Source: Bradyrhizobiaceae bacterium (GTDB lineage: Bacteria; Pseudomonadota; Alphaproteobacteria; Rhizobiales; Xanthobacteraceae). From it: a DNA stretch of 64,000 nucleotides. The number at the start of each line of letters is the position of its first letter. Position 1 is the stretch's first letter. Where the stretch lies: contig CP078014.1 of assembly GCA_020544565.1 (NCBI GenBank), positions 62,001-126,000 of the forward strand, in the 5' to 3' direction. The notes under the pieces were generated by a model. The model saw nothing but the letters and a program-made list of their open reading frames with translations. It was not told the DNA's origin and did no database searches. The translations under genes were made by a program, and so were the position numbers. Shown here piece after piece: positions 35,852 to 43,915 of the stretch.

Positions 35852-35868
35852 TGTTCGCCAAGCGAACA
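35852..35868. promoter_or_regulatory. candidate IclR operator
   Basis: TGTTCG-CCAAG-CGAACA is a perfect inverted repeat in the 107-bp spacer between iclR and maoC. A partial half-copy, GTGTTCGTAAGGCGAC, lies just to its left at 35831-35846. Spacing of about 21 bases between the half-sites puts them on the same face of the helix. Confidence 0.65.
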
Positions 35869-35885
35869 ATACAAGAGAGGACGAC

Positions 35886-36362
35886 ATGGCGCAAGCCCAA
35901 GCTTTCGAGACCGACTTTTGGAAGGACGCCAATCTGCGCAAGGTGTGGGACGACATCGTCCCCGGCGAGCCCCGCAAGACCATCCCCTATTTGCTGACGA
36001 AAGAAGCGATCCAGCTCTACTGCCGTTCAGTCGGAGAGGATCATCCGCTCTATTTCGACGAGGCTTATGCGAAGTCCACGCCTTACGGCGGGCTGATCGC
36101 GCCGCCGTCGATCCACATCCTCTTGATGTTCGCCTGCACGCCGGCGGACGACTGGATGCGTTCGCCGGGCACGGTGAATGCCGGTCAGTCGTGGAGCTAC
36201 AACAAGCCGGCGCGTCCCGGCGACACCATCACGCTGCAGGCTCGCGCGCTCGACAAGTTCATCAAGCGCGAACGGCTGTTCGTGGTCCACGACAACGTTT
36301 TCTTCAATCAGCACGGCGACGTCATCTGCTCCGGCCGTGGCCAGACCATCCGGCCGATGTAA
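35886..36362 (+). CDS. MaoC-like (FAS1-type N-terminal) acyl dehydratase
   Basis: A hot-dog fold protein of 158 residues. Segments LTKEAIQLYCRSVGEDHPLYFDEAYAKST and PYGGLIAPPSIHILLM are the MaoC N-terminal-type dehydratase pattern, with the EDHPLYFD and GLIAPP turns around the active site. It is followed 23 bases later by a second MaoC protein; such pairs make heteromeric enoyl-CoA hydratases. The AGAGAGG site ends six bases before the ATG. Substrate unknown; an acyl-CoA intermediate is inferred. Confidence 0.85.
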   Translation: MAQAQAFETDFWKDANLRKVWDDIVPGEPRKTIPYLLTKEAIQLYCRSVGEDHPLYFDEAYAKSTPYGGLIAPPSIHILLMFACTPADDWMRSPGTVNAGQSWSYNKPARPGDTITLQARALDKFIKRERLFVVHDNVFFNQHGDVICSGRGQTIRPM

Positions 36363-36385
36363 TTCGAGCGCGAGGGACAACGATC

Positions 36386-36838
36386 ATGACCACCACTTTC
36401 GAGACCCTGGCCGTCGGCGACGCCATCGAAGGACCGGCTTTCGCCGTGTCGCGCGAATCCATCCGCCTCTTCTGCGACGGATCGCTCGACTACAATCCGC
36501 TGCATCTCGACGACGACTACATGAAGGGCAATTTCGGCAAGACCAATTTCGGCGGCATCATCATGCACGGCATGAACAATTTCGGGCTGATCACCCGCAT
36601 GCTGACCGACTGGGGCTACGCCAGGGGCGCGGTCCACCGTCGCCTCGAGACGCGGTGGCTGAAGCCGGTGAAGCCCGGCGACACCATCCGCCCCGAAGGC
36701 ATCATCAAGGCCAAGCAGGCGACGCAGAAGTCGCGCTGGATCCTGATCGACGTGGCGGTGAAAAACCAGCATGGCGAGAAGGTCGCGTCCGGCGAGGCGA
36801 TGGTGGAGTTTCCATCGGCGTCCTCGGCAGCGGCCTGA
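36386..36838 (+). CDS. MaoC family dehydratase (hydratase-type partner)
   Basis: A protein of 150 residues with the hydratase-2 motif region LFCDGSLDYNPLHLDDDYMKGNFG and GGIIMHGMNNFGLITRML, where the Asp/Asn and His are the expected catalytic pair (D..NP.H). It follows the other MaoC gene closely and probably forms a heteromer with it. The end overlaps nothing; the FAD monooxygenase starts 19 bases on. Confidence 0.85.
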   Translation: MTTTFETLAVGDAIEGPAFAVSRESIRLFCDGSLDYNPLHLDDDYMKGNFGKTNFGGIIMHGMNNFGLITRMLTDWGYARGAVHRRLETRWLKPVKPGDTIRPEGIIKAKQATQKSRWILIDVAVKNQHGEKVASGEAMVEFPSASSAAA

Positions 36839-36857
36839 CGGCTGGGGGGCGGGCGCG

Positions 36858-38108
36858 ATGTCGATCGTCATCGTCGGAGCAGGAATAGGCGGGTTGACGG
36901 CGGCGCTCAGCCTGCACGCCGCCGGCCGGAGCGACGTCGTCGTTCTCGAAGCTGCGCGCGAGATTCGCGATATCGGCGTCGGCATCAACCTGCCGCCCCA
37001 CGCCGTGCGCGAACTGAGCGAACTCGGCCTCGGCGATGCGCTTCATCGCCTCGGCGTGCTGACCCGCGAACTGTCCTACTATGATCCGGCGGGGCGGCTG
37101 ATCTGGGCCGAACCGCGCGGATTGGCGGCGGGCTATCGCTGGCCGCAATATTCCATCCATCGCGGCGCGTTGCAGCGACTGCTCGCCGATACGGTGAGCG
37201 AGCGTCTCGGCGCCGCGGCGATCCGGACCGGCCAGCGCGTGACCGGCGTGGACGCCAGCCGCGGCGACGGCGTGACGCTCGAGGTGACCGATCAGGACAC
37301 TGGCAGCGTGACGTCGCTGGCGGCGGATGTCGTTATCGCCGCCGACGGCATCCGCTCGTCGGTGCGCAATAGCCTTTATGGGGCCCCGATCCCGCTCGCC
37401 TCCAATGGCTGGGTGATGTATCGCGGCGCCACGCGCGCCGCGCCGTTCCTGAGCGGCGGCTCCATGGTCATCATCGGCGACGAGACCCAGCGCGTCGTGG
37501 TCTATCCGATCGCGGAGGGGGTTCTCAACTGGCTGCTGGTCCGCCCGAAGGACGAGGCCGGCGCGGAGACGGAACGCGGCAACTGGAATCTGCCGGTGGC
37601 GATCGACACGGTTGCGTCCTTCGTCAGGGACTATCGTTTCGACTGGCTCGACGTGCACGATCTGGTGGCCTCTGCGACGGAAGCCTACGAATACCCGATG
37701 GCGGATATCGATCCGCTGCCACAATGGGTGTTCGGCCGCTGCGTGCTGCTCGGCGATGCCGCGCATGCGATGTATCCGTTCGGATCGAACGGTGCGTCGC
37801 AGGCCATTCTGGATGCGCGGGTGCTGGCCTTTGAGCTGGCGACTGCCGCCAATGCCGACGATGCCTTGCGCGCCTATGACGCCCAGCGCCGGCCAGTGGC
37901 GAGCGAAGTGCAACTCGCCAACCGGCGGCAGGCCGGCGACGTCATGGCGCGGGTCAGCGCGTTGGCGCGGCGCGGCGCGCATGGCGATGCCGCGACCGAG
38001 CTTCAGGACATTGAGCGCCGCTACAAGCAGCTTGCGGGCTTCGATGTCGAAGCCCTGAACCATCGCAAATCGTGGAGTGTGTCCACCGCCGGCGCGTCGG
38101 CCGGCTGA
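36858..38108 (+). CDS. FAD-dependent monooxygenase, PhzS/salicylate-hydroxylase-like
   Basis: A class A flavoprotein hydroxylase of 416 residues. The dinucleotide site is VIVGAGIGGLTAALSLHAAG, followed by VGINLPPHAVRELSELGLGDAL; the second FAD motif is CVLLGDAAHAMYPFGSNGASQAILDA, and DVVIAADGIRSSVR is the DG motif. Such enzymes insert one oxygen atom into an aromatic ring using NAD(P)H. The conserved SIHRGALQRLL region resembles PhzS-type flavin-dependent oxidoreductases. Substrate unknown. The GSNGASQA stretch is intact, so the enzyme is probably active. Confidence 0.88.
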   Translation: MSIVIVGAGIGGLTAALSLHAAGRSDVVVLEAAREIRDIGVGINLPPHAVRELSELGLGDALHRLGVLTRELSYYDPAGRLIWAEPRGLAAGYRWPQYSIHRGALQRLLADTVSERLGAAAIRTGQRVTGVDASRGDGVTLEVTDQDTGSVTSLAADVVIAADGIRSSVRNSLYGAPIPLASNGWVMYRGATRAAPFLSGGSMVIIGDETQRVVVYPIAEGVLNWLLVRPKDEAGAETERGNWNLPVAIDTVASFVRDYRFDWLDVHDLVASATEAYEYPMADIDPLPQWVFGRCVLLGDAAHAMYPFGSNGASQAILDARVLAFELATAANADDALRAYDAQRRPVASEVQLANRRQAGDVMARVSALARRGAHGDAATELQDIERRYKQLAGFDVEALNHRKSWSVSTAGASAG

Positions 38109-38167
38109 CTACTGCCAAATGGGAGGAACCGGAAAAATCCGGAAGCGCATGCATGGAGGAAATGAGA

Positions 38168-39142
38168 ATGAATCTGTCCCGCTTTTTGTGCGGTATCGTG
38201 TTCGCCGCCCTGGTCGGATTGGCGTCCAAGCCCGCCCTGTCGGAAGACTATCCGACGCGGCCGATCAAGCTGCTCGTCGGCTTTGCCGCGGGCGGGGCGA
38301 CCGACACCACATTCCGCAAGCTCGGTGAACTTGCCGCCAAGGAGCTCGGCCAGCCGATCATCATTGAAAACCGCCCCGGGGCGGGCGCGACGCTGGCGCC
38401 ATCGACCATGGCGAAAGCCGATGCGCCGGACGGTTACACCATCTCCGCCGCCACGGCAGGGCTGCTGCGCTATCCCTACATGCAGAAGGTGGACTGGGAT
38501 CCGCTCAAGGACTTCACCTGGATCGCGGGTCTCGGCGGCTACACCTTCGTGCTGGCGGTGAACTCCGAATCCCCGATCAAGACGGCCGCGGATTTCGTCG
38601 CCTACGCCAAACAGAATCCCGAGAGCATGACAGTGGCCACCGCCGGCGCCGGCACCACGATGCATCTGCTGGCGGAAGCCCTTGCCGGGATGGCGGGCGT
38701 GAAGATCACCCATGTCGGCTACAAGGGCAGCAGCGGAGCCGTCACCGCGCTTCTGGGTGGCCATACCATGGCCACGGTCGATGCCATCGGCACCATCCTG
38801 CCCCATGTCCAGTCGGGCAAGATGCGCGTGCTGCTGACCTTCGACGCGCAGCCGGTGGCCTCGCTGCCGGGCGTGCCGACGGCGAAGAGCCTGGGCTACG
38901 ACCTGGTCTATCCGGCACCTTACGGGCTGGTCGGCCCGAAGGACATGCCGCCCGCGATCGTCGATCGGCTCTACAAGGCGTTCAAGGCCGCCGCCGACAG
39001 CGACGACTACAAGAAGCTGCTGGTGACGCTCGGGCAGACCGAGTGGCAGAAGTCGCCGGCCGACTATCAGAAATGGGCGAGCGAGTTCTACGTGTCCGAG
39101 CGCTCGCTGGTGGAGCGCGCCAAGCTGCTTCGCGCGCCATGA
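38168..39142 (+). CDS. Bug-type tripartite tricarboxylate transporter substrate-binding protein (1)
   Basis: A periplasmic binding protein of 324 residues with a Sec signal peptide (residues 1-22, ending KPALS-ED). Bug signatures are YPTRPIKLLVGFAAGGATDTTFRKL, IIENRPGAGATLAPSTMAKADAPDGYT and VGYKGSSGAVTALLGGHTMATVDA. The start at 38168 follows a GGAGGA site; in-frame ATGs at 38153 and 38162 are alternatives. Bug proteins carry carboxylates to TctA/TctB permeases, but no permease is in the window. Confidence 0.9.
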   Translation: MNLSRFLCGIVFAALVGLASKPALSEDYPTRPIKLLVGFAAGGATDTTFRKLGELAAKELGQPIIIENRPGAGATLAPSTMAKADAPDGYTISAATAGLLRYPYMQKVDWDPLKDFTWIAGLGGYTFVLAVNSESPIKTAADFVAYAKQNPESMTVATAGAGTTMHLLAEALAGMAGVKITHVGYKGSSGAVTALLGGHTMATVDAIGTILPHVQSGKMRVLLTFDAQPVASLPGVPTAKSLGYDLVYPAPYGLVGPKDMPPAIVDRLYKAFKAAADSDDYKKLLVTLGQTEWQKSPADYQKWASEFYVSERSLVERAKLLRAP

Positions 39143-39196
39143 ATGCGTCATCGCTAACCAACGTCTCACGTCAACATCGCAGTTGAGGGTATCAAA

Positions 39197-40168
39197 ATGA
39201 GAATTCTGCTTGCGGCGATAGGCATGATGCTGGCTCTCGTTTCTCCTTGGGGAAGCGCCAGCGCTGCCGAGAAATTTCCCGTCGACAACGTGAAGATCGT
39301 CGTGCCGTTCCCGGCAGGGGGGACCACGGACATTCTCGCGCGCTTTGTCGCGCAGTATCTCGGCGACAAGCTCGGGGTCTCGGTCATTGTCGAGAACCGC
39401 CCCGGCGCGTCCGGCACCATTGGCTCGGAGATGGTGGCCAAGTCACCGGCCGATGGCAGCGTTCTTCTGCTGACGGCGACGCATCACGTCATCAACCCGA
39501 GCCTGTTTCGCAAGCTGCCCTATAATACGCAGAAAGACTTCTCGCCCATCGCCGTGGTTGCGAGCGCGCCGAACGCGCTGGTCGTCACCAAGAATTTTCC
39601 GGCGAAAAGCGTGGCCGAGCTGATCGCCATGGCGAAGAAGGAGCCGGGCAAGCTGTCGTTCGGCTCGGCCGGCATCGGCGGCGCCAATCATCTGTCCGGC
39701 GAAATGTTCAAACAGATGACAGGCGTCGATATCGTCCACATCCCCTACAAGGGCGCGGCGCCGGCGATGAACGACCTGATCGGCGGCCATATCCCGATGA
39801 TGTTCGACACTTTGCCGACGGTGCTGCCGGCGGCTGCGGCCGGCAACATCCGGGTGCTTGCGGTCACCAGCAAGGAGCGTGCGGCCTCGCTGCCGGACGT
39901 ACCGACCCTCAATGAGGCCGGCGTCAAGGGGTTCGAGGCCACCGCGTGGTTCGGACTCTATATGCCGGCGGCCAACGGCAACGCCGCCTACACCCAGCTG
40001 GTCGCGGCGATGAAGGACATCCTGTCGTCGCCGGTTACGCGGGAGAAGTTCGCCACCCAGGGCGTCGAGCCCGGCAAGCTGACCGGCGCCGATTTCGCGA
40101 AGTTCGTGGATGCCGAGATCGCGAAATGGGCCGCCGTGGTCAAGGCCGCCAACGTTCCGCTGGAGTAA
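39197..40168 (+). CDS. Bug-type tripartite tricarboxylate transporter substrate-binding protein (2)
   Basis: A second periplasmic Bug protein, 323 residues, with a signal peptide ending GSASAAEKFP. Core segments are VKIVVPFPAGGTTDILARFVAQYL, VIVENRPGASGTIGSEMVAKSPADG, FGSAGIGGANHLSGEMFKQMTGVDIVHIPYKGAAPAMNDLIGG. It is not a recent duplicate of the preceding gene; the two differ through most of their length. Both lie downstream of the MaoC-monooxygenase genes in one direction and probably belong to the same IclR-controlled unit. Confidence 0.9.
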   Translation: MRILLAAIGMMLALVSPWGSASAAEKFPVDNVKIVVPFPAGGTTDILARFVAQYLGDKLGVSVIVENRPGASGTIGSEMVAKSPADGSVLLLTATHHVINPSLFRKLPYNTQKDFSPIAVVASAPNALVVTKNFPAKSVAELIAMAKKEPGKLSFGSAGIGGANHLSGEMFKQMTGVDIVHIPYKGAAPAMNDLIGGHIPMMFDTLPTVLPAAAAGNIRVLAVTSKERAASLPDVPTLNEAGVKGFEATAWFGLYMPAANGNAAYTQLVAAMKDILSSPVTREKFATQGVEPGKLTGADFAKFVDAEIAKWAAVVKAANVPLE

Positions 40169-40198
40169 GCGGGCGCGGGGACGGGGCGGTGATCGCGA

Positions 40199-41236
40199 TC
40201 ACGCCTCGTCCACCGTCGATCCGGCCGGGCCGTGGGTGGCGATGCTGTGGCCCGCCTTCGCCATGACAGACGGGCTCGGGCCGATGATATCGGTCGCGAG
40301 CCCGAGCTTTTCGAACAGGCGGATGGTGAGGAAGGTGGTGTCGACCTCCCACCATTTGTGACCATGGCGCGCGGAGCGCGGATCGGCGTGGTGGTTGTTA
40401 TGCCAACCCTCGCCATGGGCCAGCAGGCCGATGACGACGTTGTTCCGGCTGTCCTCGTCGGTCTGGTAATTGCGGTAGCCCCACATGTGGGTCACTGAAT
40501 TGACCGCCCAGGTCTGGTGCCAGACGAACACCGTACGCACGAACACGCCCCACACCAGAAGGCTCAAGCCGAACTGCACGGCCTGCATCATGGTGCCGCC
40601 GAGCGCCAGTTCGGCGAGGAAGGCGGCGCCGAAGAACACGACCCATTGGGCGACGATGATCTTGAGCTGCAGCCAGTTGCGCTCCAGCGCGATGTAGAAC
40701 GGATCGCGCAGGATGTCCTTGGCGTAGCGGTCGTAGATGCCGAGGCGGTTGAGTTCGGGATTCTTGATGATCAGCCAGCCGATATGGCCCCACAGGAACG
40801 CGACCAGCGGGCTGTGCGGATCGGGCTGCTCGTCGGCGTATTGATGGTGGCGGCGATGCACCGCCACCCAGCGCGCCGGGGTGTCCTGCACGCAGCAGAT
40901 GGCGATCACGGCCAGCGCATGCTCGAACCATTTCGGGCACTTGAAGCCGCGATGGGTCAGAAGCCGGTGATAGCAGATGTTGATGCCGAGCAGGCCCGAC
41001 AGGCGCGCGACCACGATCGCCACGATGACCCCGGTCCAGCTGAAGAACCAGGGCAGGACGGCGAGCAGGGCGATCAGGTGATAGGCGAGGATGACGGTCG
41101 CCGTGGGCCAGTCGATCCGGCTCGGAATCACCCCTGATGGCAGCGGCAGCCGGCGGCCCTTCGGGGAGGGAGCGATTCCCGCTTCACGCAAGGTCGTGAT
41201 GCCGGGGGCGGACGGGTGATCCGAGGTGACGGTCAA
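40199..41236 (-). CDS. acyl-CoA/lipid delta-9-type fatty acid desaturase
   Basis: An integral membrane di-iron desaturase of 345 residues. The three histidine boxes are HRLLTH, HRRHHQ and HNNHH (in GEGWHNNHHAD). Four hydrophobic segments precede and separate them (ATVILAYHLIALLAVLPWFF; VIVAIVVARLSGLLGINICY; IIVAQWVVFFGAAFLAELAL). The layout is that of stearoyl-CoA desaturase-like enzymes. It introduces a cis double bond in acyl chains and so tunes membrane fluidity. It converges on the second Bug gene. Confidence 0.92.
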   Translation of the reverse strand: MTVTSDHPSAPGITTLREAGIAPSPKGRRLPLPSGVIPSRIDWPTATVILAYHLIALLAVLPWFFSWTGVIVAIVVARLSGLLGINICYHRLLTHRGFKCPKWFEHALAVIAICCVQDTPARWVAVHRRHHQYADEQPDPHSPLVAFLWGHIGWLIIKNPELNRLGIYDRYAKDILRDPFYIALERNWLQLKIIVAQWVVFFGAAFLAELALGGTMMQAVQFGLSLLVWGVFVRTVFVWHQTWAVNSVTHMWGYRNYQTDEDSRNNVVIGLLAHGEGWHNNHHADPRSARHGHKWWEVDTTFLTIRLFEKLGLATDIIGPSPSVMAKAGHSIATHGPAGSTVDEA

Positions 41237-41510
41237 CGATCAGGACCTCTTTGCTGCTGGGGGCGGGAATCTGGCCGAAGCGACCTCTAACGGCCAATTT
41301 GGCACATATTTTGGCCCGGGATCGGGTAAAAATGGGTTCCCCTTCGGGGCATCGAGCCTGGTGAAACTATCTGGCCCGCATTGACATCCAAGCCCCCGAT
41401 GGCATAGAAACCGCCCTGTCCTGCTTGGCTTCGGTCGGCGGGATATTGCCCATAGAACGACAGTTCCAATCGACGGCCCTGCAACGCGGCCTTCCAGAGA
41501 GCATTGTCCC

Positions 41511-41636
41511 ATGAAGGTCCGTAATTCGTTGAAATCCCTGCGCGGCCGTCACCGCAACAACCGCCTGGTCCGCCGCAAGGGCCGGGTCTACGTCATCAAC
41601 AAGGTTCAGCGCCGCTTCAAGGCGCGCCAGGGCTGA
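41511..41636 (+). CDS. rpmJ: 50S ribosomal protein bL36, type B (41 residues)
   Basis: A very short gene encoding [20 protein letters not shown] followed by the K/R-rich end RRFKARQG. The length of 41 and the lack of the zinc-binding CxxC residues mark the zinc-free C-minus type of L36. In some bacteria such paralogues replace the zinc form under zinc limitation; in this group it is generally the only L36. It stands alone, 274 bases from the divergent desaturase start. A small GC-rich inverted repeat (CCGCGG-N7-CCGCGG, then TTGTTGTT) near 41666-41690 may terminate it. Confidence 0.95.
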   Translation: MKVRNSLKSLRGRHRNNRLVRRKGRVYVINKVQRRFKARQG

Positions 41637-41639
41637 GCC

Positions 41640-41661
41640 CCAAGGCTGAGCCAAGGCTGAG
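41640..41661. repeat. 11-bp direct tandem duplication after rpmJ
   Basis: CCAAGGCTGAG occurs twice in a row. The last codons of rpmJ with its stop (GGGCTGAGCCC) look like a third, partial copy. Confidence 0.8.
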
Positions 41662-41808
41662 AACCCCGCGGCCCAAGTCCGCGGTTGTTGTTGACGCGCC
41701 GGCGGTACGCCGCCGCGGATGATCCGGTTTCCATGATTTTGGCCCTCACGGCTGTGTGACGCCGCTTGCGCTTTGCAGGCGGCGCTTTCGGCGTCTAGAC
41801 TTCCTGCC

Positions 41809-42462
41809 ATGGGATATCGGACCACGATCATCGCGCGCGTTGGACGGGTGGCGGCCGTGGCTGCGCTCGCCGGCATGCTGGCGCTGCCGGCTGCGGCGCA
41901 ATCGTCGCAATCGACACCGCCAGCCCGGCAGAAGAAGCTGCCGGAAGCCCCCGTCAAATCCCCGCGCAGCGCGGCGGCCAAGATCAGGAATCTCGATTTT
42001 CTGTTCGGGGCGCTCAAGGCGGCGCCGGACGAGGAAAGCGCCAAGGCGGTCGAGAACCGGATCTGGGCGATCTGGATGGCGACCCCGAGCGACACCGCGG
42101 CGCTGCTGATGGCGCGGGTGAAGATCGCGATGGATCGCAAGGAAACCGACGTCGCGCTCAAGCTGCTCGATGCCGTGATCAAGCTGCGTCCCGACTATGT
42201 CGAAGCCTGGAATCGTCGCGCCACGATCTACTATCTGCAGAACGATTACGACCGCTCGATGGAAGACATCCGGCAGGTGCTGATCCGGGAGCCGCGCCAT
42301 TTCGGTGCGCTGGCCGGGCTCGGCATGATCTTGCAGGAGACCGGCGATGACCGGCGCGCGCTGGAGGCGTTTCGCAAGGCGCTTACCATCAATCCGTATC
42401 TCGCGCGCGTTCCCGATCTCGTCAAGTCGCTGTCCGAGAAGGTCGAAGGCCGGGACATCTGA
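41809..42462 (+). CDS. tetratricopeptide-repeat protein, secreted or periplasmic
   Basis: A protein of 217 residues with an N-terminal hydrophobic segment (RVAAVAALAGMLALPAAAQS) that looks like a signal peptide. About three TPR units follow between residues 90 and 205 (ALKLLDAVIKLRPDYVEAWNRRATIYYLQNDYDRSMEDI; GALAGLGMILQETGDDRRALEAFRKALTINPYL, shown here only as markers of the A/Y/P pattern). TPR domains bind protein partners; the partner is unknown. The ATG at 41809 is chosen over an upstream in-frame start at 41773 because it begins directly before the signal. Confidence 0.82.
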   Translation: MGYRTTIIARVGRVAAVAALAGMLALPAAAQSSQSTPPARQKKLPEAPVKSPRSAAAKIRNLDFLFGALKAAPDEESAKAVENRIWAIWMATPSDTAALLMARVKIAMDRKETDVALKLLDAVIKLRPDYVEAWNRRATIYYLQNDYDRSMEDIRQVLIREPRHFGALAGLGMILQETGDDRRALEAFRKALTINPYLARVPDLVKSLSEKVEGRDI

Positions 42463-42872
42463 TCTCGTTTTTCGTGAGCGCGTTTCTTGTGATGTGATTT
42501 TTCCGTCCGCGTCGGACGACAACGATCGCTGCGCGCTCTTGTGTGCGTGATGCGCGTTGCGGCATCACCGCGGCATGCGTGCGATGGCAGCGATGCTGCA
42601 TATGCCGGTCTGTGCGCGAGTTCGCTGATGCATGAAGATTTGCTGATCCGCTGATGCGGCCGCGCCGCGTGCGCTGGCGTCCTTGTTTGTCCTGGATCAA
42701 ACAGTCATCGGTGCTGACATTTTATGCGACAGTTCGCGCGTTGACTCATCGCAAGGACTGGTCTTCTCTTGTCGTCAATATCGCTTCCATCATACTGCTG
42801 CCATTGATCAGTGCTTCAGTGCAACGGTGAGGTGCGTTCTTTCTCCTTTCAGAAAAACGAAGGTCGAAGAAG
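42463..42872. other. gene-free region upstream of the phasin gene
   Basis: I see no gene in these 410 bases. They contain a weak FNR/FixK-like core, TTG-N8-CAA with a perfect right half ATCAA, at 42687-42700. Several TGATGC/GCATGC-rich stretches lie left of it. The T-rich segment TTCTTTCTCCTTTCAG just before the phasin ATG is probably leader sequence. Confidence 0.5.
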
Positions 42873-43310
42873 ATGGCCATGACATCAACAGGCGACAAGG
42901 CGTCGAACACTTTGAATCAGGCGATGAACCCATCCGACAATCAGACTGTTCCGTTCCCCGATCTCGCCCGCGTGAACGAAATGAACGGCAACATGCTGTC
43001 GGATGCCGCGAAGTTCAACACCAAGGTGGGTGCCACCGTGCAGCAGCTCGGCAAGGAATGGTTTGGCTTCGTCGGCAAGCGGCTGCATGAGGACCTCGAA
43101 CTGTTCCACGCGATCCATGCGTGCCGGTCGCTGCCGGATTTGCAGCATGTCTACACCCTGTTCTGGCAGGATGCGTTCGCGCAGTACGGCGAGCAGGCGA
43201 AGCGGATGATGCGGATCGCGCAGGGGGCGGCGGAAGACGTCGCCGCGGCGGTCGAGGAAGAGCGCCGCGATCCGCCGGCTCGCGTCACGATGACGGACAA
43301 AGCCGCTTGA
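42873..43310 (+). CDS. phasin family protein
   Basis: A protein of 145 residues with a helical amphipathic body (KFNTKVGATVQQLGKEWFGFVGKRLHEDLELFHAIHACRSLPDL, cited in pieces: NTKVGATVQQLGKEWFGF and RLHEDLELFHAIHACRSL) and QHVYTLFWQDAFAQYGEQAKRM. The sequence W..F...RL..D......L..C.......... .Q..F......QY is the phasin-2 pattern. Phasins coat polyhydroxyalkanoate granules and control their size and number. No PHA synthase is in the window. A hairpin followed by T-rich sequence begins 70 bases after the stop. Confidence 0.8.
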   Translation: MAMTSTGDKASNTLNQAMNPSDNQTVPFPDLARVNEMNGNMLSDAAKFNTKVGATVQQLGKEWFGFVGKRLHEDLELFHAIHACRSLPDLQHVYTLFWQDAFAQYGEQAKRMMRIAQGAAEDVAAAVEEERRDPPARVTMTDKAA

Positions 43311-43380
43311 GGCGCCGTGTCTGACCGGCGGGCGGCTGTCCCGTTCGGGACGCAGTCGCGTCGGTCAATCTCACAATGCG

Positions 43381-43417
43381 GCCGGGCGGGGATGCCGCCC
43401 GGCGGGATTTTGATTTT
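43381..43417 (+). terminator. candidate terminator after the phasin gene
   Basis: GCCGGGCGG (43381-43389) pairs perfectly with CCGCCCGGC (43395-43403) around a five-base loop, and GGGATTTTGATTTT follows. The tail is not a pure T run, so efficiency is uncertain. Confidence 0.55.
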
Positions 43418-43466
43418 CCCCGGCGAGACTTTATTTTTCCCCGGCGGGATTTGCGCTGCGCCGGGG
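43398..43466. repeat. 21-bp imperfect tandem repeat next to the phasin terminator
   Basis: Two and a half copies of a unit of the form CCCCGGCG(G/A)GA(T/C)TTT-A/G-TTTT at 43398-43417, 43418-43438 and 43439 on. The last copy forms its own hairpin with CGCCGGGG at 43459-43466. Confidence 0.8.
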
Positions 43467-43583
43467 AAAGGAATGATGCTGGCGGAGAAAGTGCCTTAAG
43501 CCGCGCGCTGTCGTAACGCCATTGGTTCGCCCGCAGTCTGGCCGCTAACAGTGTCTGGCCGCTTACAATCCGTCCGTCGGCGA

Positions 43584-43904
43584 TCAGTATGTCGCGGTGA
43601 GATAATCCACGATCTTGGCCACGTCGGCATCGTCGATCGGCGCGCCATACACCTTGATCATTTTTGTCACTTCGGCCTGCCAGAAATCGCGGGTGAATTT
43701 CGGCCCGCGCGGCTGGGTCTGGATGTAGTCGGCGGAATGGCACGCCGCGCAATTGTTCAGGACCGCGTCCCGATTGGGACCCGGCTTGAAGGCAGCGGTT
43801 TCATCGGGAAGCTGGTAGTGCATCGGCTTGGCCTGAGCAGTTGCGAAATTCGCCACGGCGAAAATGGCGAAGCCTGCTGCTGCGAAGCAAATCGATCGTT
43901 TCAT
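43584..43904 (-). CDS. sorB: sulfite dehydrogenase cytochrome c subunit SorB
   Basis: A periplasmic monohaem cytochrome c of 106 residues. The signal peptide covers residues 1-24 (FAVANFATAQA). The haem site is C52-A-A-C55-H56 in NNCAACHSADY, and the likely axial methionine is in TKMIKVYGAP. It lies 11 bases downstream of sorA and accepts electrons from the molybdenum subunit. No other cytochrome gene is near. Confidence 0.88.
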   Translation of the reverse strand: MKRSICFAAAGFAIFAVANFATAQAKPMHYQLPDETAAFKPGPNRDAVLNNCAACHSADYIQTQPRGPKFTRDFWQAEVTKMIKVYGAPIDDADVAKIVDYLTATY

Positions 43905-43915
43905 GATTCCTCTCC

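Noticed and set aside
43285..43752. 155-codon minus-strand frame with SRRGK repeats
   Set aside because: The repeats translate the tandem DNA repeat after the phasin gene; the frame also overlaps sorB in a different phase.
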